Shown: positions 18,535-27,168 of the stretch, one piece after another
Layout: each line of letters starts with the position of its first letter
Position numbering within the stretch: position 1 is the first letter of the stretch
The notes under the pieces: model-generated
The model's input: only the letters and a program-made list of their open reading frames with translations
Told to the model about the DNA's origin: nothing
Databases searched by the model: none
Program-made: the position numbers and the translations under genes
Origin: Planctomycetaceae bacterium
GTDB lineage: Bacteria; Planctomycetota; Planctomycetia; Planctomycetales; Planctomycetaceae
DNA length: 64,000 nucleotides
Direction: 5' to 3'
NCBI GenBank assembly: GCA_020638955.1
Contig: JACKHO010000005.1
Span: 186,001 to 250,000, forward strand

Positions 18535-19968
18535 CTATTTCGGCACCTCTTCAATGCCAAGCTTGTTTACGTAGGCTTCGATTTTCGCCGTGAGTCGCTC
18601 ACGAGCCATCACGTGCTCGGGGGCTGTCGAGTCGATGAGGTTTTTGAATTCTCGGGGATCGGATTTGAGGTCGTACAACTCTGCGCGGCCGGGGTTGGCG
18701 GAGTCGATGATGAGTTTCCATTCCGGTGTGCGCCAGCCGCGCATGTCGGTGGTTGCACCGTGGCGCATGCTGTATTCGCAATAGAATTCGTTGTCCCAGT
18801 TGGTCTTTTGTCCCTTGAGCAGCGGAGTGAAATCGCGTCCGTGGATGTGGACATCGGCGGGTAGTTCGACCCCCGCAATGCTGAGCAGCGTGGGATACCA
18901 GTCGAGGTTGGTGACACACTCAGTCAGTTCGCTGTTGGGCTGGGTGACATTGGGCCAGGAGACAATGGTGGGAACACGCAGGGCCTGATCAAACAAATTC
19001 GGTCGTTGCTTGGCGGCGATGTGCGGCCACTGTTGTTCTGGGAGTTTGGTCAGCATCCATTGCGCATTCCCTTTGAACCACAGGCCAGCATGGCCGTTGT
19101 GGTAACCGTGGTCGCTGGTGAAAATAACAATAGTCTGGTGCCGGAGTTTGAGCTGCTCCAGCAAATCGAGCACTCGGCCCACGTTGCGGTCCACACTGGC
19201 CACACTGGCGTAGTATTCACGCGTCATTTTCTTGACTCGCTGGGTGTCCAGGTTTTCGATGTCTGGATCCGGGAGCGTGGGGTCGAGGTCGCGATAAGGG
19301 AGCCAGTCTTCGTCACGAGCGGGGAGCCACGCTGCGTGTGGTTCGCGGTAGTGCAGTGATACGAGAAACGGCTCGGACTTGTTCGCTTCGATGAACTCCA
19401 TAGCAGCTTCGGTAACGAGGTCGACCGTGAATCCCGATTGCTTTTCTTTGTGGCCGTTGACTTCGAGCACAGGATCCTTTGGTGGGCAACCGCCTTCCAG
19501 AATTCCCATGAACTTGTCGTACCCTGTCAGCGTGGGGTGATACTGTGTCTGCGTGCCGAGGTGCCATTTGCCGAAGAGTCCGGTGTGGTACCCCGCCTCC
19601 TGCAAGAGTTCCATCCAGGTGACAGTATTGGGATTCAGCCCGAGTTCTGGTTCGGAACTGGGATTAATCCAGTCGAGAATTCCGAGTTCGCTGCCATAGC
19701 GACTGGCAGCCAGCCCCGCACGTGACGGACTGCAAACAGGTGTCGTTGTGAAGGCATTGCGAAGAATGCAACCTTCGGCCGCGAGTCGGTCCAGGTTCGG
19801 AGTCTTGAGTTCCTTGTTCCCTGCAAACCCAGCCGCCGTCGGCGCCTGATCATCAGTGTAAATGAACAGGATATTGGGATGCTCTGCGCCGCCGGCCCGC
19901 ATGGTCAGCAGGCTCAAGAGTCCCAGAAATGTCAGGAACAAACGACGCGGGCAAATCTTCTTCATCAA
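18535..19968 (-). CDS. Secreted sulfatase (formylglycine type)
   Basis: The 477-residue protein carries an N-terminal signal (RRLFLTFLGLLSLLTMRAGG). It then shows the arylsulfatase N-terminal block PNILFIYTDDQ (metal-binding D39, D40). The Cys-type formylglycine signature is TTPVCSPSRAG, with C79 as the residue to be oxidised. LFGKWHLGTQ, YHNGHAGLW and a C-terminal ELYDLKSDPREFKNL block are typical of sulfatases acting on sulfated glycans. Planctomycetes encode many of them. The gene follows pyrG by 24 bases on the same strand, so it may be read through from it. The substrate cannot be told from the sequence. Confidence 0.93.
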   Translation of the reverse strand: MMKKICPRRLFLTFLGLLSLLTMRAGGAEHPNILFIYTDDQAPTAAGFAGNKELKTPNLDRLAAEGCILRNAFTTTPVCSPSRAGLAASRYGSELGILDWINPSSEPELGLNPNTVTWMELLQEAGYHTGLFGKWHLGTQTQYHPTLTGYDKFMGILEGGCPPKDPVLEVNGHKEKQSGFTVDLVTEAAMEFIEANKSEPFLVSLHYREPHAAWLPARDEDWLPYRDLDPTLPDPDIENLDTQRVKKMTREYYASVASVDRNVGRVLDLLEQLKLRHQTIVIFTSDHGYHNGHAGLWFKGNAQWMLTKLPEQQWPHIAAKQRPNLFDQALRVPTIVSWPNVTQPNSELTECVTNLDWYPTLLSIAGVELPADVHIHGRDFTPLLKGQKTNWDNEFYCEYSMRHGATTDMRGWRTPEWKLIIDSANPGRAELYDLKSDPREFKNLIDSTAPEHVMARERLTAKIEAYVNKLGIEEVPK

Positions 19969-19992
19969 CCAGCCTGTGGGGTGAGTGGTTAA

Positions 19993-21597
19993 TTAACGGC
20001 GATGGCGTTCAATGGCAGCACCGATGAAACTGTGGAACAGCGGATGCGGTGCCAGTGGCTTCGATTTGAACTCGGGATGGTACTGCACGGCCACGAACCA
20101 AGGGTGCGTGGGAACTTCGACAACTTCCACCAGGTCGCGTTGTGGATGCTTCCCTGTCGGAATGAGTCCGGCAGCAATGAGCCGTTCGCGGTACGCGGGA
20201 TTGAATTCATATCGGTGGCGGTGACGCTCTTCGATTTCGCTAGTTCCGTAGGCCTGCTGGGCACGGCTGCCAGAGGACAACTGACACGGCTGGGCTCCCA
20301 GCCGCATGGTGCCCCCCTTCTCCGTAATGTCCTTTTGCTCTTCGAGCATGCAAATGACGGGGTCGGAGGTGTCTTCGGCGAACTCGGTGCTGTTGGCGTC
20401 GGTTAGTCCCAGCACGTTTCGGGCGTATTCAATGACTGCGCACTGCATCCCGAGGCAAATGCCGAAGAACGGAATACCGTTTTCACGAGCGTACTTAATG
20501 GCGTTGATTTTTCCTTCGATGCCGCGGTAGCCAAATCCGCCCGGTACCAGCAGACCATCAATGTTGCCCAGCACGCCGTCGAGGTCGGAACCGGTGAGAT
20601 CTTCCGCTTCGACGCGTTTGAAAATCACCCGTGTTGTATGCGCGAATCCCGCGTGTGTGAGGGACTCGTAAATCGACTTGTAGGCGTCGCGGTGTTCGAT
20701 GTACTTGCCGACAATTCCAATGGTGACTTCATGGTTCGGCTTTTTGACGCGAACCATGAGGTTCTTCCAGTCGTCCAAATCGACTTCACCCGGTGGTAGC
20801 CCCAACTTGTTGATAATCAGTTTGTCCAGGCCGTGCTCAGCCAAGCCGAGCGGGACTTCGTAAATCGAAAAATCTTTGTCCGTCTCTTCGATGACGGCGT
20901 TCTTTTCGACATTACAGAACAACGCAATTTTATCAGTGCTCTCGCGACCAAGTGGCCGCTCGGTCCGGACAACGAGAATGTCCGGTTGAATTCCGATTTG
21001 CCGCAATTGACCGACGCTGTGTTGCGTGGGCTTCGTCTTTGCTTCACGAGCCGCCTTGAGGTATGGGACGAGCGTCAGGTGGATAAAGAGGCAGTTGTCG
21101 CGTCCTACATCGAGCGGAAACTGTCTGATGGCTTCGAGAAATGGGAGACCTTCGATATCGCCAACAGTCCCGCCGAGTTCGGTAATGACGACATCGACAT
21201 CAGGACCGGCCAACTGACTGATGGCCAGTTTGATTTCATCAGTCACGTGCGGTACGACCTGCACTGTCGCACCGAGGTACTGTCCGCTTCGTTCCTTCTG
21301 GATGATGGAACTGTAAATGCGACCGGTGGTGTAGTTGGAACGTTGCGACAGCGGCGAGTTGGTAAACCGCTCGTAGTGCCCCAGGTCGAGATCGGTCTCG
21401 GCACCGTCATCAAGGACGTAGACCTCACCGTGCTGGTAAGGACTCATGGTCCCGGGATCGACGTTGATGTAGGGATCGAGCTTCTGCATGCGAACCCGCA
21501 ATCCGCGGCGTTCGAGCAAAAGTCCAATCGACGCCGAAGTCAGTCCCTTGCCAAGTGAACTGACCACTCCCCCAGTGACGAAAATGTGCTTGGTCAT
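19993..21597 (-). CDS. pyrG: CTP synthase PyrG
   Basis: CTP synthase aminates UTP to CTP with glutamine. The start at 21597 gives 534 residues beginning TKHIFVTGGVVSSLGKGL, the canonical N-terminus. The amidotransferase half carries the nucleophile block FFGICLGMQCAVIEYARN and a C-terminal His in VAVQYHPEFKSKP. The gene follows kdsB by 75 bases, which makes sense because KdsB consumes CTP. Confidence 0.98.
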   Translation of the reverse strand: MTKHIFVTGGVVSSLGKGLTSASIGLLLERRGLRVRMQKLDPYINVDPGTMSPYQHGEVYVLDDGAETDLDLGHYERFTNSPLSQRSNYTTGRIYSSIIQKERSGQYLGATVQVVPHVTDEIKLAISQLAGPDVDVVITELGGTVGDIEGLPFLEAIRQFPLDVGRDNCLFIHLTLVPYLKAAREAKTKPTQHSVGQLRQIGIQPDILVVRTERPLGRESTDKIALFCNVEKNAVIEETDKDFSIYEVPLGLAEHGLDKLIINKLGLPPGEVDLDDWKNLMVRVKKPNHEVTIGIVGKYIEHRDAYKSIYESLTHAGFAHTTRVIFKRVEAEDLTGSDLDGVLGNIDGLLVPGGFGYRGIEGKINAIKYARENGIPFFGICLGMQCAVIEYARNVLGLTDANSTEFAEDTSDPVICMLEEQKDITEKGGTMRLGAQPCQLSSGSRAQQAYGTSEIEERHRHRYEFNPAYRERLIAAGLIPTGKHPQRDLVEVVEVPTHPWFVAVQYHPEFKSKPLAPHPLFHSFIGAAIERHRR

Positions 21598-21672
21598 CCT
21601 GCGCTCATCAAAAACGGTGGGACGGGTTTTCTGCCCGCCCCTGCGTAACATGTCAAATTGAAAACGGCTTGT

Positions 21673-22521
21673 TTACTTTTGCGACGACTGCCTTCGTCGT
21701 TCCCGTGCAACGAACCCAGCATAGTCCCCCGACGTGTCAATTCCAACGGACCGGTGGGGCACGATTTCCACATGAATCGAAGCTCCTGCTTCCAGTGCCC
21801 GAAGTTGCTCCAGACTCTCCAGTTGCTCAAGCCGGGAAGGCGGCATTTGGGTGAGTGCCAGCAGGAATTCCGGCCGGTAGGCGTAAATGCCCAAATGCAG
21901 CAGCCAAGGCGAACTGATGAGTGGACCATCTGCCGGCGTTGCATCGGACGTTTCCGTTCCGAGCATGTCGAGCGCGTCCTGTGTGCGACTGGAGGATTTG
22001 GTGGCAAGTAAATCACCCGGTTCGCCGTCGCGAAAGCAGGGAATGGGGAGTCTACTGAAATAAAGGGCTTTCCCATCAGCGGCGGTCACAACTTTCACAC
22101 AGCCGCGGTCTTCGAGCACCGCCACACTATGAATGGGGCAGGCCAAAGTTCCCATTTCGACTTGTGGCCGCTGAGTCATGACGGCGACCAGGCGGTCGAT
22201 TACCGCTGGCTCAAGCTCTGGTTCGTCCCCTTGAACATTCACGACGAGTTCCGCGTCGGGACAGTGCTTGCGGATGACCTCGGCGATGCGGTCGGTGCCG
22301 CTGGGATGGTCTTCCGTCAAAACAACTTCGGCACCGAAACCTCGGGCCACTGTTGCGATTTCCTCGCTGTCGGTGGCGATGATGACCTGCGACAGAGACT
22401 GTGCTCGACAGGCCGATTCCCAAGCATACTGCAACAGTGGCTTGCCCGTTTCAGTCAGCAGCAGCTTTCGAGGGAGTCGCTTGGATGCAAGCCGCGCCGG
22501 AATGACACCAACCGCGTTCAT
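21673..22521 (-). CDS. kdsB: 3-deoxy-manno-octulosonate cytidylyltransferase KdsB
   Basis: KdsB activates Kdo as CMP-Kdo for lipopolysaccharide inner-core assembly. The 282-residue protein begins NAVGVIPARLASKRLPRKLL and contains IATDSEEIA, EDHPSGTDRIAEV and VVNVQGDEPELEP, all family signatures. It is about 30 residues longer than typical KdsB, with an insertion near EDRGCVKVV to DLLATKSSSRTQDAL and a longer C-terminus. It lies upstream of pyrG on the same strand and supports Kdo-containing lipid A in this organism. Confidence 0.95.
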   Translation of the reverse strand: MNAVGVIPARLASKRLPRKLLLTETGKPLLQYAWESACRAQSLSQVIIATDSEEIATVARGFGAEVVLTEDHPSGTDRIAEVIRKHCPDAELVVNVQGDEPELEPAVIDRLVAVMTQRPQVEMGTLACPIHSVAVLEDRGCVKVVTAADGKALYFSRLPIPCFRDGEPGDLLATKSSSRTQDALDMLGTETSDATPADGPLISSPWLLHLGIYAYRPEFLLALTQMPPSRLEQLESLEQLRALEAGASIHVEIVPHRSVGIDTSGDYAGFVARERRRQSSQK

Positions 22522-22953
22522 GAGGTCTGATTTCCAAGTCGGTACAGGTTAAAATCGCGAAGTTGAAAAGGTTTCCACCATAATACTGATCGCACCTCGA
22601 AACCGACAGCAACCTGTCACGAGGAAACCGATCGGCCAGCATTGATAAAGAGCACTTCGTCTGTCGCTCCAGCGTCACAGGTGGCGTATCTGCTTTCCTT
22701 GTAAGCACATCTGGTGAAAAGCTTGCATTCAAGTTCTCAAATTGTGGTAAGGTGTCCCCCTGAAAACGGGGAATCATGACCATAAAACGAAGGGCAGTTG
22801 AGCTTTGCCGCAAACTTCGCCACAATGCCGCCGCGCGAACCGACGGGGACATTGCGTCGTCTCGAAAGGAAAGACTGCGCCAATTCATGCACCGGAACGG
22901 CCGGTGTGAGCCAAGTTTTTAGATGTTTTAACGGAACAAAGGGGAGGCCAGAA
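22522..22953. other. Intergenic/leader region upstream of tsf
   Basis: About 430 bases separate divergent kdsB and tsf. The tsf frame is open upstream without a plausible protein. There is a promoter-like sequence near 22723-22753, then a short hairpin (CCCC and GGGG around 22757-22771), then a long leader to the ATG. No ribosomal protein S2 gene is here, unlike the common rpsB-tsf arrangement. Confidence 0.4.
22723..22753 (+). promoter_or_regulatory. Candidate promoter for tsf
   Basis: TTGCAT (22723-22728) and an extended -10-like TGG TAAGGT (22745-22753) are separated by a long 19-base spacer. The match is weak; the call rests mainly on position. Confidence 0.25.
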
Positions 22954-23790
22954 ATGGCTGAGATTACCGCAGCCGCAGTGAAGTCGCTGCGCGACAAAAC
23001 CGACCTGCCAATGATGATGTGCAAGGAAGCACTCAAAGAAGCCAACGGCGACGAAGCAGCGGCCATGACCATTCTGGCCGAAAAAGCAGGTAAGAAGCTC
23101 AGTAAGCGTACGGAAAATGCCACCGAAGAAGGCCGCATTTTCACGGCCGTCAGCGATTGCCTGAAAAAGGCCGTCATGGTGGAAATCCAGTGCGAGTCGG
23201 CTCCCGTGGCCTCGGGCGAACACCTCGCCGCTTTTGGCGCCAGCTTGACCAAGCAACTGCTTGACGGTCCTGGTGCCGCCACTGCCGACGAACTGTTGGA
23301 TCAGCCCAACCCCAACGGTTCCGGGACGCTGCGCGAAGCCTTCGAAAGCCTGTCGAACCGCATTCAGGAAAAAATCGTCGTGGCTCGTGTCACGTCGGCT
23401 GAAGGTCCTGTTGGCATTTACGTGCACCACGACGGCAAAGTTGGCGCGTTGCTGGAAGCCGAAGGGGAAGCACTCGACGCTCCCGTTCTGCGTGACGTTG
23501 CCATGCACGTTGCCGCCATGCGTCCCACCGTGGCCCGTGTGGAAGACGTCGATGCCGCCAAGGTGTCCGAAGAACGTGCCCGCCTGACCGAAGAAGCACT
23601 GGCGTCTGGCAAGCCGCAGAACATCGTCGACAAAATCGTTGATGGTCGTATGTCGACCTTCTTCCGCGACGAAGCCGGCGTGCTCACTGAGCAAGCCTTC
23701 GCCAAAGACGACTCCAAGAGCGTTAAGCAGGTTCTGGCAGAAGCCGGCCTGAAGGTGAAGAGCTTCACACTGTGGGTCCTGGGTGCATAG
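22954..23790 (+). CDS. tsf: Elongation factor Ts
   Basis: EF-Ts recycles EF-Tu-GDP to EF-Tu-GTP. The start at 22954 follows a strong GGGGAGG and gives a 278-residue protein of normal length. The N-terminal UBA-like domain reads ITAAAVKSLRDKTDLPMMMC and KEALKEANGDEAAA, followed by two core domains (VARVTSAEGPVGIYVHHDGK; LTEQAFAKDDSKSVKQ). It is monocistronic here, closed by a strong terminator and not preceded by rpsB. Confidence 0.97.
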   Translation: MAEITAAAVKSLRDKTDLPMMMCKEALKEANGDEAAAMTILAEKAGKKLSKRTENATEEGRIFTAVSDCLKKAVMVEIQCESAPVASGEHLAAFGASLTKQLLDGPGAATADELLDQPNPNGSGTLREAFESLSNRIQEKIVVARVTSAEGPVGIYVHHDGKVGALLEAEGEALDAPVLRDVAMHVAAMRPTVARVEDVDAAKVSEERARLTEEALASGKPQNIVDKIVDGRMSTFFRDEAGVLTEQAFAKDDSKSVKQVLAEAGLKVKSFTLWVLGA

Positions 23791-23816
23791 TTTCCCAGCC
23801 TGCAATTGAACTGTTT

Positions 23817-23855
23817 CGGAATGCCCGTTCGTACGATCGGGCATTCCGTCTTTTT
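23817..23855 (+). terminator. Intrinsic terminator after tsf
   Basis: An 11-bp perfect stem (23817-23827 with 23838-23848) is followed by TCTTTTT. It separates tsf from the Rieske operon, whose ATG begins at 23870. Confidence 0.9.
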
Positions 23856-23869
23856 AGAGTGAGTGTGGC

Positions 23870-24220
23870 ATGTCCGAATTCGTCACGGTTGCCAAGGTTG
23901 GCGAAATTCCTGAAGGGGAGGGACGCAACTATCCGGTGAATGGCCGGATGGTGGCCATTTTCTGCGTCGACGGAAAGTACTCGGCGATTAACGACTCCTG
24001 TCCGCACATGGGCGCCTCACTGGCCGCTGGATATGTGGAAGATGGTGCAGTTCTCTGTCCGTGGCATGCGTGGCGATTCTGCGTTAAGGATGGAACGTGG
24101 CTCGACAGCCCCAAGTCGCCGCTGAAGTGCGATTCTTACGAAGTGCGTGTTGAGGGGCATGACATCCAGGTGCTGGTCCCCGATCCTCCTCCGCGCAAGC
24201 CAGAACCCGAATCTCCTTAA
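23870..24220 (+). CDS. Rieske [2Fe-2S] ferredoxin-like protein
   Basis: This 116-residue cytoplasmic protein is a single Rieske domain of the NirD/biphenyl-dioxygenase-ferredoxin kind. The cluster ligands are visible as CPH (C44, H46) in NDSCPHMGASL and CPWH (C63, H66) in VLCPWHAWRF. A Pro-rich tail follows. No oxygenase or reductase partner gene is next to it. Instead it heads a compact run: a membrane protein follows after 30 bases, then a TiaS-like protein overlapping by 4. Confidence 0.92.
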   Translation: MSEFVTVAKVGEIPEGEGRNYPVNGRMVAIFCVDGKYSAINDSCPHMGASLAAGYVEDGAVLCPWHAWRFCVKDGTWLDSPKSPLKCDSYEVRVEGHDIQVLVPDPPPRKPEPESP

Positions 24221-24250
24221 TCTTGTTGTGAGTCCAACCGGAGTGCCGTT

Positions 24251-24868
24251 ATGCAACGCTCTTGGCCGTTCAGCTACAACCGGACACTCGCTGATTCCTC
24301 TCGTTTGCTTCAAGGCGGCGTTTCCACAGGTCTCCGAGATGCGGCCTGGCTAATAGGAATTAGTGCCCTGACGGCGTTGTGCGTCGCAAAACTTGATTTC
24401 AGCCTGCGTATTCCCGGCCACGCCATTCTGCGTTCGATTATCCCCATTACGTTTGGCCTGTCGCTCGTGCCGCGGCGTATGTCCGGATTTGTCTTAAGTG
24501 GCGGAGCATTCGGATTCATGGCACTTTTCAGCCTGTTCGGCGTCGGCTGGCCGGGCTTTGGTGCCATGACCAGCATGCTCATGATTGGGCCGCTGCTTGA
24601 CGTTTCCACCTGGAATGCAAAACCGGGTTGGGGATTGTATGTTCGGTGTGGGCTGGCAGGGCTGGGAGCGAACGCCCTCGCTTTCGGTATTCGAGCTGGC
24701 GGAAAAGCCGCGGGACTCGATGCACTCGGCATGCGACCGCTGGCGAAGTGGTATTCGTACGCGGCCTTCACGTATTTGATGTGCGGACTGCTGGCGGGCG
24801 TTATTTGTGCTGCCGTCTGGTTCCACTGGTCCGGTCGTAATCAATCCCAGGAATATGAGACAGCATGA
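24251..24868 (+). CDS. Polytopic membrane protein, S-component-like
   Basis: The 205-residue protein has five to six predicted membrane segments (AAWLIGISALTALCVAKLDF; FVLSGGAFGFMALFSLFGVG; MTSMLMIGPLLDVS; AGLGANALAFGI; YLMCGLLAGVICAAVWFHW). The length, the small-residue-rich helices and the GHAILRSIIPITFGLSLV segment recall substrate-binding S components of ECF transporters. I do not recognise a named family and no ECF ATPase is nearby. Its last four bases overlap the start of the TiaS-like gene, so the two are translationally coupled. Confidence 0.75.
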   Translation: MQRSWPFSYNRTLADSSRLLQGGVSTGLRDAAWLIGISALTALCVAKLDFSLRIPGHAILRSIIPITFGLSLVPRRMSGFVLSGGAFGFMALFSLFGVGWPGFGAMTSMLMIGPLLDVSTWNAKPGWGLYVRCGLAGLGANALAFGIRAGGKAAGLDALGMRPLAKWYSYAAFTYLMCGLLAGVICAAVWFHWSGRNQSQEYETA

Positions 24869-25551
24869 TTCTGCTCGGGATTGACGACACCGACACCGCC
24901 AATTCACCCGGCACGAATCAAATCGCCCGGCGAATTGTGGACGCCCTCGCGCCGCACGTCCCCTGCAAAATGGTGGTGCGTCACCAACTGAGCCACAATC
25001 CGGTCATTCCGTGTACATCACAAAACGGTTCGGCTTCGTTGTGGTTTGATGCCAACGAATCGCACACCGAAGAAATCTTCGAAACCGCCCGTGGCGTGTT
25101 GGTCGCAAACTTTGTTGAGGGATCTGATCCCGGAATCGCCATTGCTGCGCTCGTCCCACAAGAAGTCATCGACTTCGGCCAGTCCTGTAAAACGGCTGTC
25201 CACACGCAGGCCGATGCCCGTCAAATTGCCGCGCGGCATGGGATTCGACTGGAAGGCCTCGGTGGCACCGAAGATGGTGTCATTGGTGCCTTAGCAGCCA
25301 TTGGATTGGCAACCACCAGGAACGACGGTCGCGTCGTTCATTTGCAGGGCATGTCCGATCGCCGCGGAACAATTGCGCTTGCGGAACTGCAGCGGCTGGA
25401 AATTGTCGTCGTCGACGAGGCGTCAGGCGGCGAAATCACAGAAGGACTGGTTCAGCTACCCAAAAAACTGCGGCCCAATTTACGCAGCGACCGTGTGGTT
25501 CTGTTCGTCGAGAAGTCACATCACGGCTGGCTCGCGGTGAAGCGCGATTAA
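24865..25551 (+). CDS. TiaS-like GIDDTD-domain protein
   Basis: This 228-residue protein starts ILLGIDDTDTANSPGTNQIA. The IDDTD block (D7, D8, D10) is the kinase-like motif that opens archaeal TiaS, the tRNA-Ile2 agmatidine synthetase. Archaeal TiaS has about 420 residues, including an OB-fold and a zinc ribbon. Here only the N-terminal catalytic-like part and one following domain are present (HNPVIPCTSQNGSASL; LEGLGGTEDGVIGALAAIGLA). Bacteria normally use TilS lysidine synthetase, so tRNA agmatidine formation is unlikely and another ATP-dependent reaction is more plausible. It is the last gene of the Rieske/membrane protein run. Confidence 0.65.
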   Translation: MILLGIDDTDTANSPGTNQIARRIVDALAPHVPCKMVVRHQLSHNPVIPCTSQNGSASLWFDANESHTEEIFETARGVLVANFVEGSDPGIAIAALVPQEVIDFGQSCKTAVHTQADARQIAARHGIRLEGLGGTEDGVIGALAAIGLATTRNDGRVVHLQGMSDRRGTIALAELQRLEIVVVDEASGGEITEGLVQLPKKLRPNLRSDRVVLFVEKSHHGWLAVKRD

Positions 25552-25690
25552 GCGTTTGAGAATCCGGTCCGCACGAGCCGTATTCTCCGATTGTGCATTG
25601 AATTGCGTCAGCCACTGGCCTCGCATTGGCAGCGGCCTGAGAACAATGTCCGATTCGCTCGAACTCACCGCTTTGATAGTCACATCCGTC

Positions 25691-25720
25691 TTGACACTTT
25701 CTTCACAACCGACGTACTGT
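25691..25720 (+). promoter_or_regulatory. Candidate promoter for DegT aminotransferase gene
   Basis: A consensus -35 TTGACA (25691-25696) is followed after 18 bases by TACTGT (25715-25720), a weak -10. It lies about 75 bases before the ATG at 25797. Confidence 0.35.
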
Positions 25721-25796
25721 CCCAGAATTGCGTACCTGAAATCCGTCTTTGTCGCGTGGCAAAGCGGAGTTTATTCGTGGCGAATGGAGTCGCTGC

Positions 25797-26993
25797 ATGT
25801 CACCTCACATTCTTTCGTTTAATCAGGGCTCGGAGCCCGTGCCGCTTATCGACCTCGTGGAGCAACATCAGTTGATTCGCGACGACGTCATGGCGGCGGT
25901 GGAACAGGTTTTCGATACACAGCATTTCGTGTTGGGCGAAGTGGTCGATCAGTTCGAGCAGGAAGTCGCGACTTACTGCGACTCACGCTATGCCATTGGC
26001 TGTGCTTCCGGGACCGACGCACTCATGCTCGCTATGCGCGGACTCGGAGTTGGCCCAGGCGATGAGGTCATCACCACACCGTACAGCTTTTTCGCGACGG
26101 CAAGTTCCATTGCCCGGGTCGGTGCCCGCCCGGTGTTCGCCGATATCGATCCAGTAACGTTTAACTTGTGTCCGCAGGCCGTCGAGGCCGCCATCACTCC
26201 GCGAACTCGAGCCATTATGCCGGTACATTTGTACGGGCAGTGTGCCGACATGGAACCACTGTGGCGACTCGCAGTAAGGCATGGCCTTGCCATTGTGGAA
26301 GACGCCTGTCAGGCCATTGGTGCCACCTATCGTGGTCGCAAGGCGGGAGTTTTGGGGCAGGTTGGCTGTTTCAGCTTCTTCCCCACGAAAAACCTGGGCG
26401 GCGCCGGTGATGGTGGTGTCATGACCACCGACGACAAGGATGTCGCCCAGAAACTGCGTCGACTCCGCGTCCATGGCGATGCCGGTGGCTATCAGCACAT
26501 TGAACTGGGTATGAACAGCCGCCTCGATGCGCTGCAGGCTGCCGTGCTGTCGGTGAAGCTGAAACATCTCGACAACTGGAGCACTGCCCGCCAGGAAAAC
26601 GCCATTCGTTACACGCTGCTGCTCGGCGAGCAGGGTTTGATGTCTCGCATGGATCTTCCGGCCATCGACTCCGATTGTGGACACGTCTTTAACCAGTACT
26701 GCGTTCGCGTTCACGACGGATTGCGTGACCAGGTCCTCGCAGGTCTGCGAGCCCGGCAAGTTGGCTGTTCGATTTACTATCCTAAACCGCTGCATATGCA
26801 GGAATGCTTCGCATATCTTGGATATCGTGAAGGGCAGTTCCCTGAATCGGAGCGGGCGGCGAAGGAATCTCTCGCGCTGCCAATTTATCCGGAGCTGGGA
26901 ATTATGCGGCAGCAACGCGTGGCCGAAGCTTTGGCCGACGTTTACGCCGAAATTGACGCCTCGCGTACGCAGTCCGTTCGACGAGCTGCATAA
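25797..26993 (+). CDS. DegT/DnrJ/EryC1/StrS-family aminotransferase
   Basis: This PLP enzyme family transfers amino groups to keto-sugars for surface polysaccharides or antibiotics. The start at 25797 has GGAG 9 bases upstream and gives 398 residues. Signatures are IGCASGTDALMLAMRGLGVG, DEVITTPYSFFATASSIARV, IVEDACQAIGATYRG, and the PLP lysine K198 in FSFFPTKNLGGAGDGG. The C-terminal third carries the usual GMNSRLDALQAAVL. No other nucleotide-sugar gene sits next to it; the glucose-dehydrogenase-like gene follows after a terminator. Confidence 0.93.
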   Translation: MSPHILSFNQGSEPVPLIDLVEQHQLIRDDVMAAVEQVFDTQHFVLGEVVDQFEQEVATYCDSRYAIGCASGTDALMLAMRGLGVGPGDEVITTPYSFFATASSIARVGARPVFADIDPVTFNLCPQAVEAAITPRTRAIMPVHLYGQCADMEPLWRLAVRHGLAIVEDACQAIGATYRGRKAGVLGQVGCFSFFPTKNLGGAGDGGVMTTDDKDVAQKLRRLRVHGDAGGYQHIELGMNSRLDALQAAVLSVKLKHLDNWSTARQENAIRYTLLLGEQGLMSRMDLPAIDSDCGHVFNQYCVRVHDGLRDQVLAGLRARQVGCSIYYPKPLHMQECFAYLGYREGQFPESERAAKESLALPIYPELGIMRQQRVAEALADVYAEIDASRTQSVRRAA

Positions 26994-27127
26994 GTCCACG
27001 CTGATTGTCGGTTGCATTTGAGTCTGCTGGAATCGCTGAATTGACAGCGACTCCGGCAACTCGTCATCCTTATACACCAGCATGTGGGCTGCTGCGCGGA
27101 ATTGTCTATCATCCGAACGAGTCGCCT

Positions 27128-27150
27128 CCGGAGAATTACTCCGGTTTTTT
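27128..27150 (+). terminator. Intrinsic terminator or attenuator just before the dehydrogenase gene
   Basis: A 6-bp GC stem (27128-27133 with 27139-27144, loop AATTA) is followed by six T residues. It ends only 18 bases before the ATG at 27169. It could end the DegT transcript or act as a leader attenuator for the dehydrogenase. Confidence 0.6.
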
Positions 27151-27168
27151 CTTAGAGTTTTAGTCGTC

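Noticed and set aside
22780..22950. Remnant of rpsB before tsf
   Set aside because: The translated leader has no resemblance to ribosomal protein S2.
22885..23844. Long minus-strand open frame over tsf
   Set aside because: It is a complement of EF-Ts codons with biased composition (His, Gly, Phe runs) and no family resemblance.
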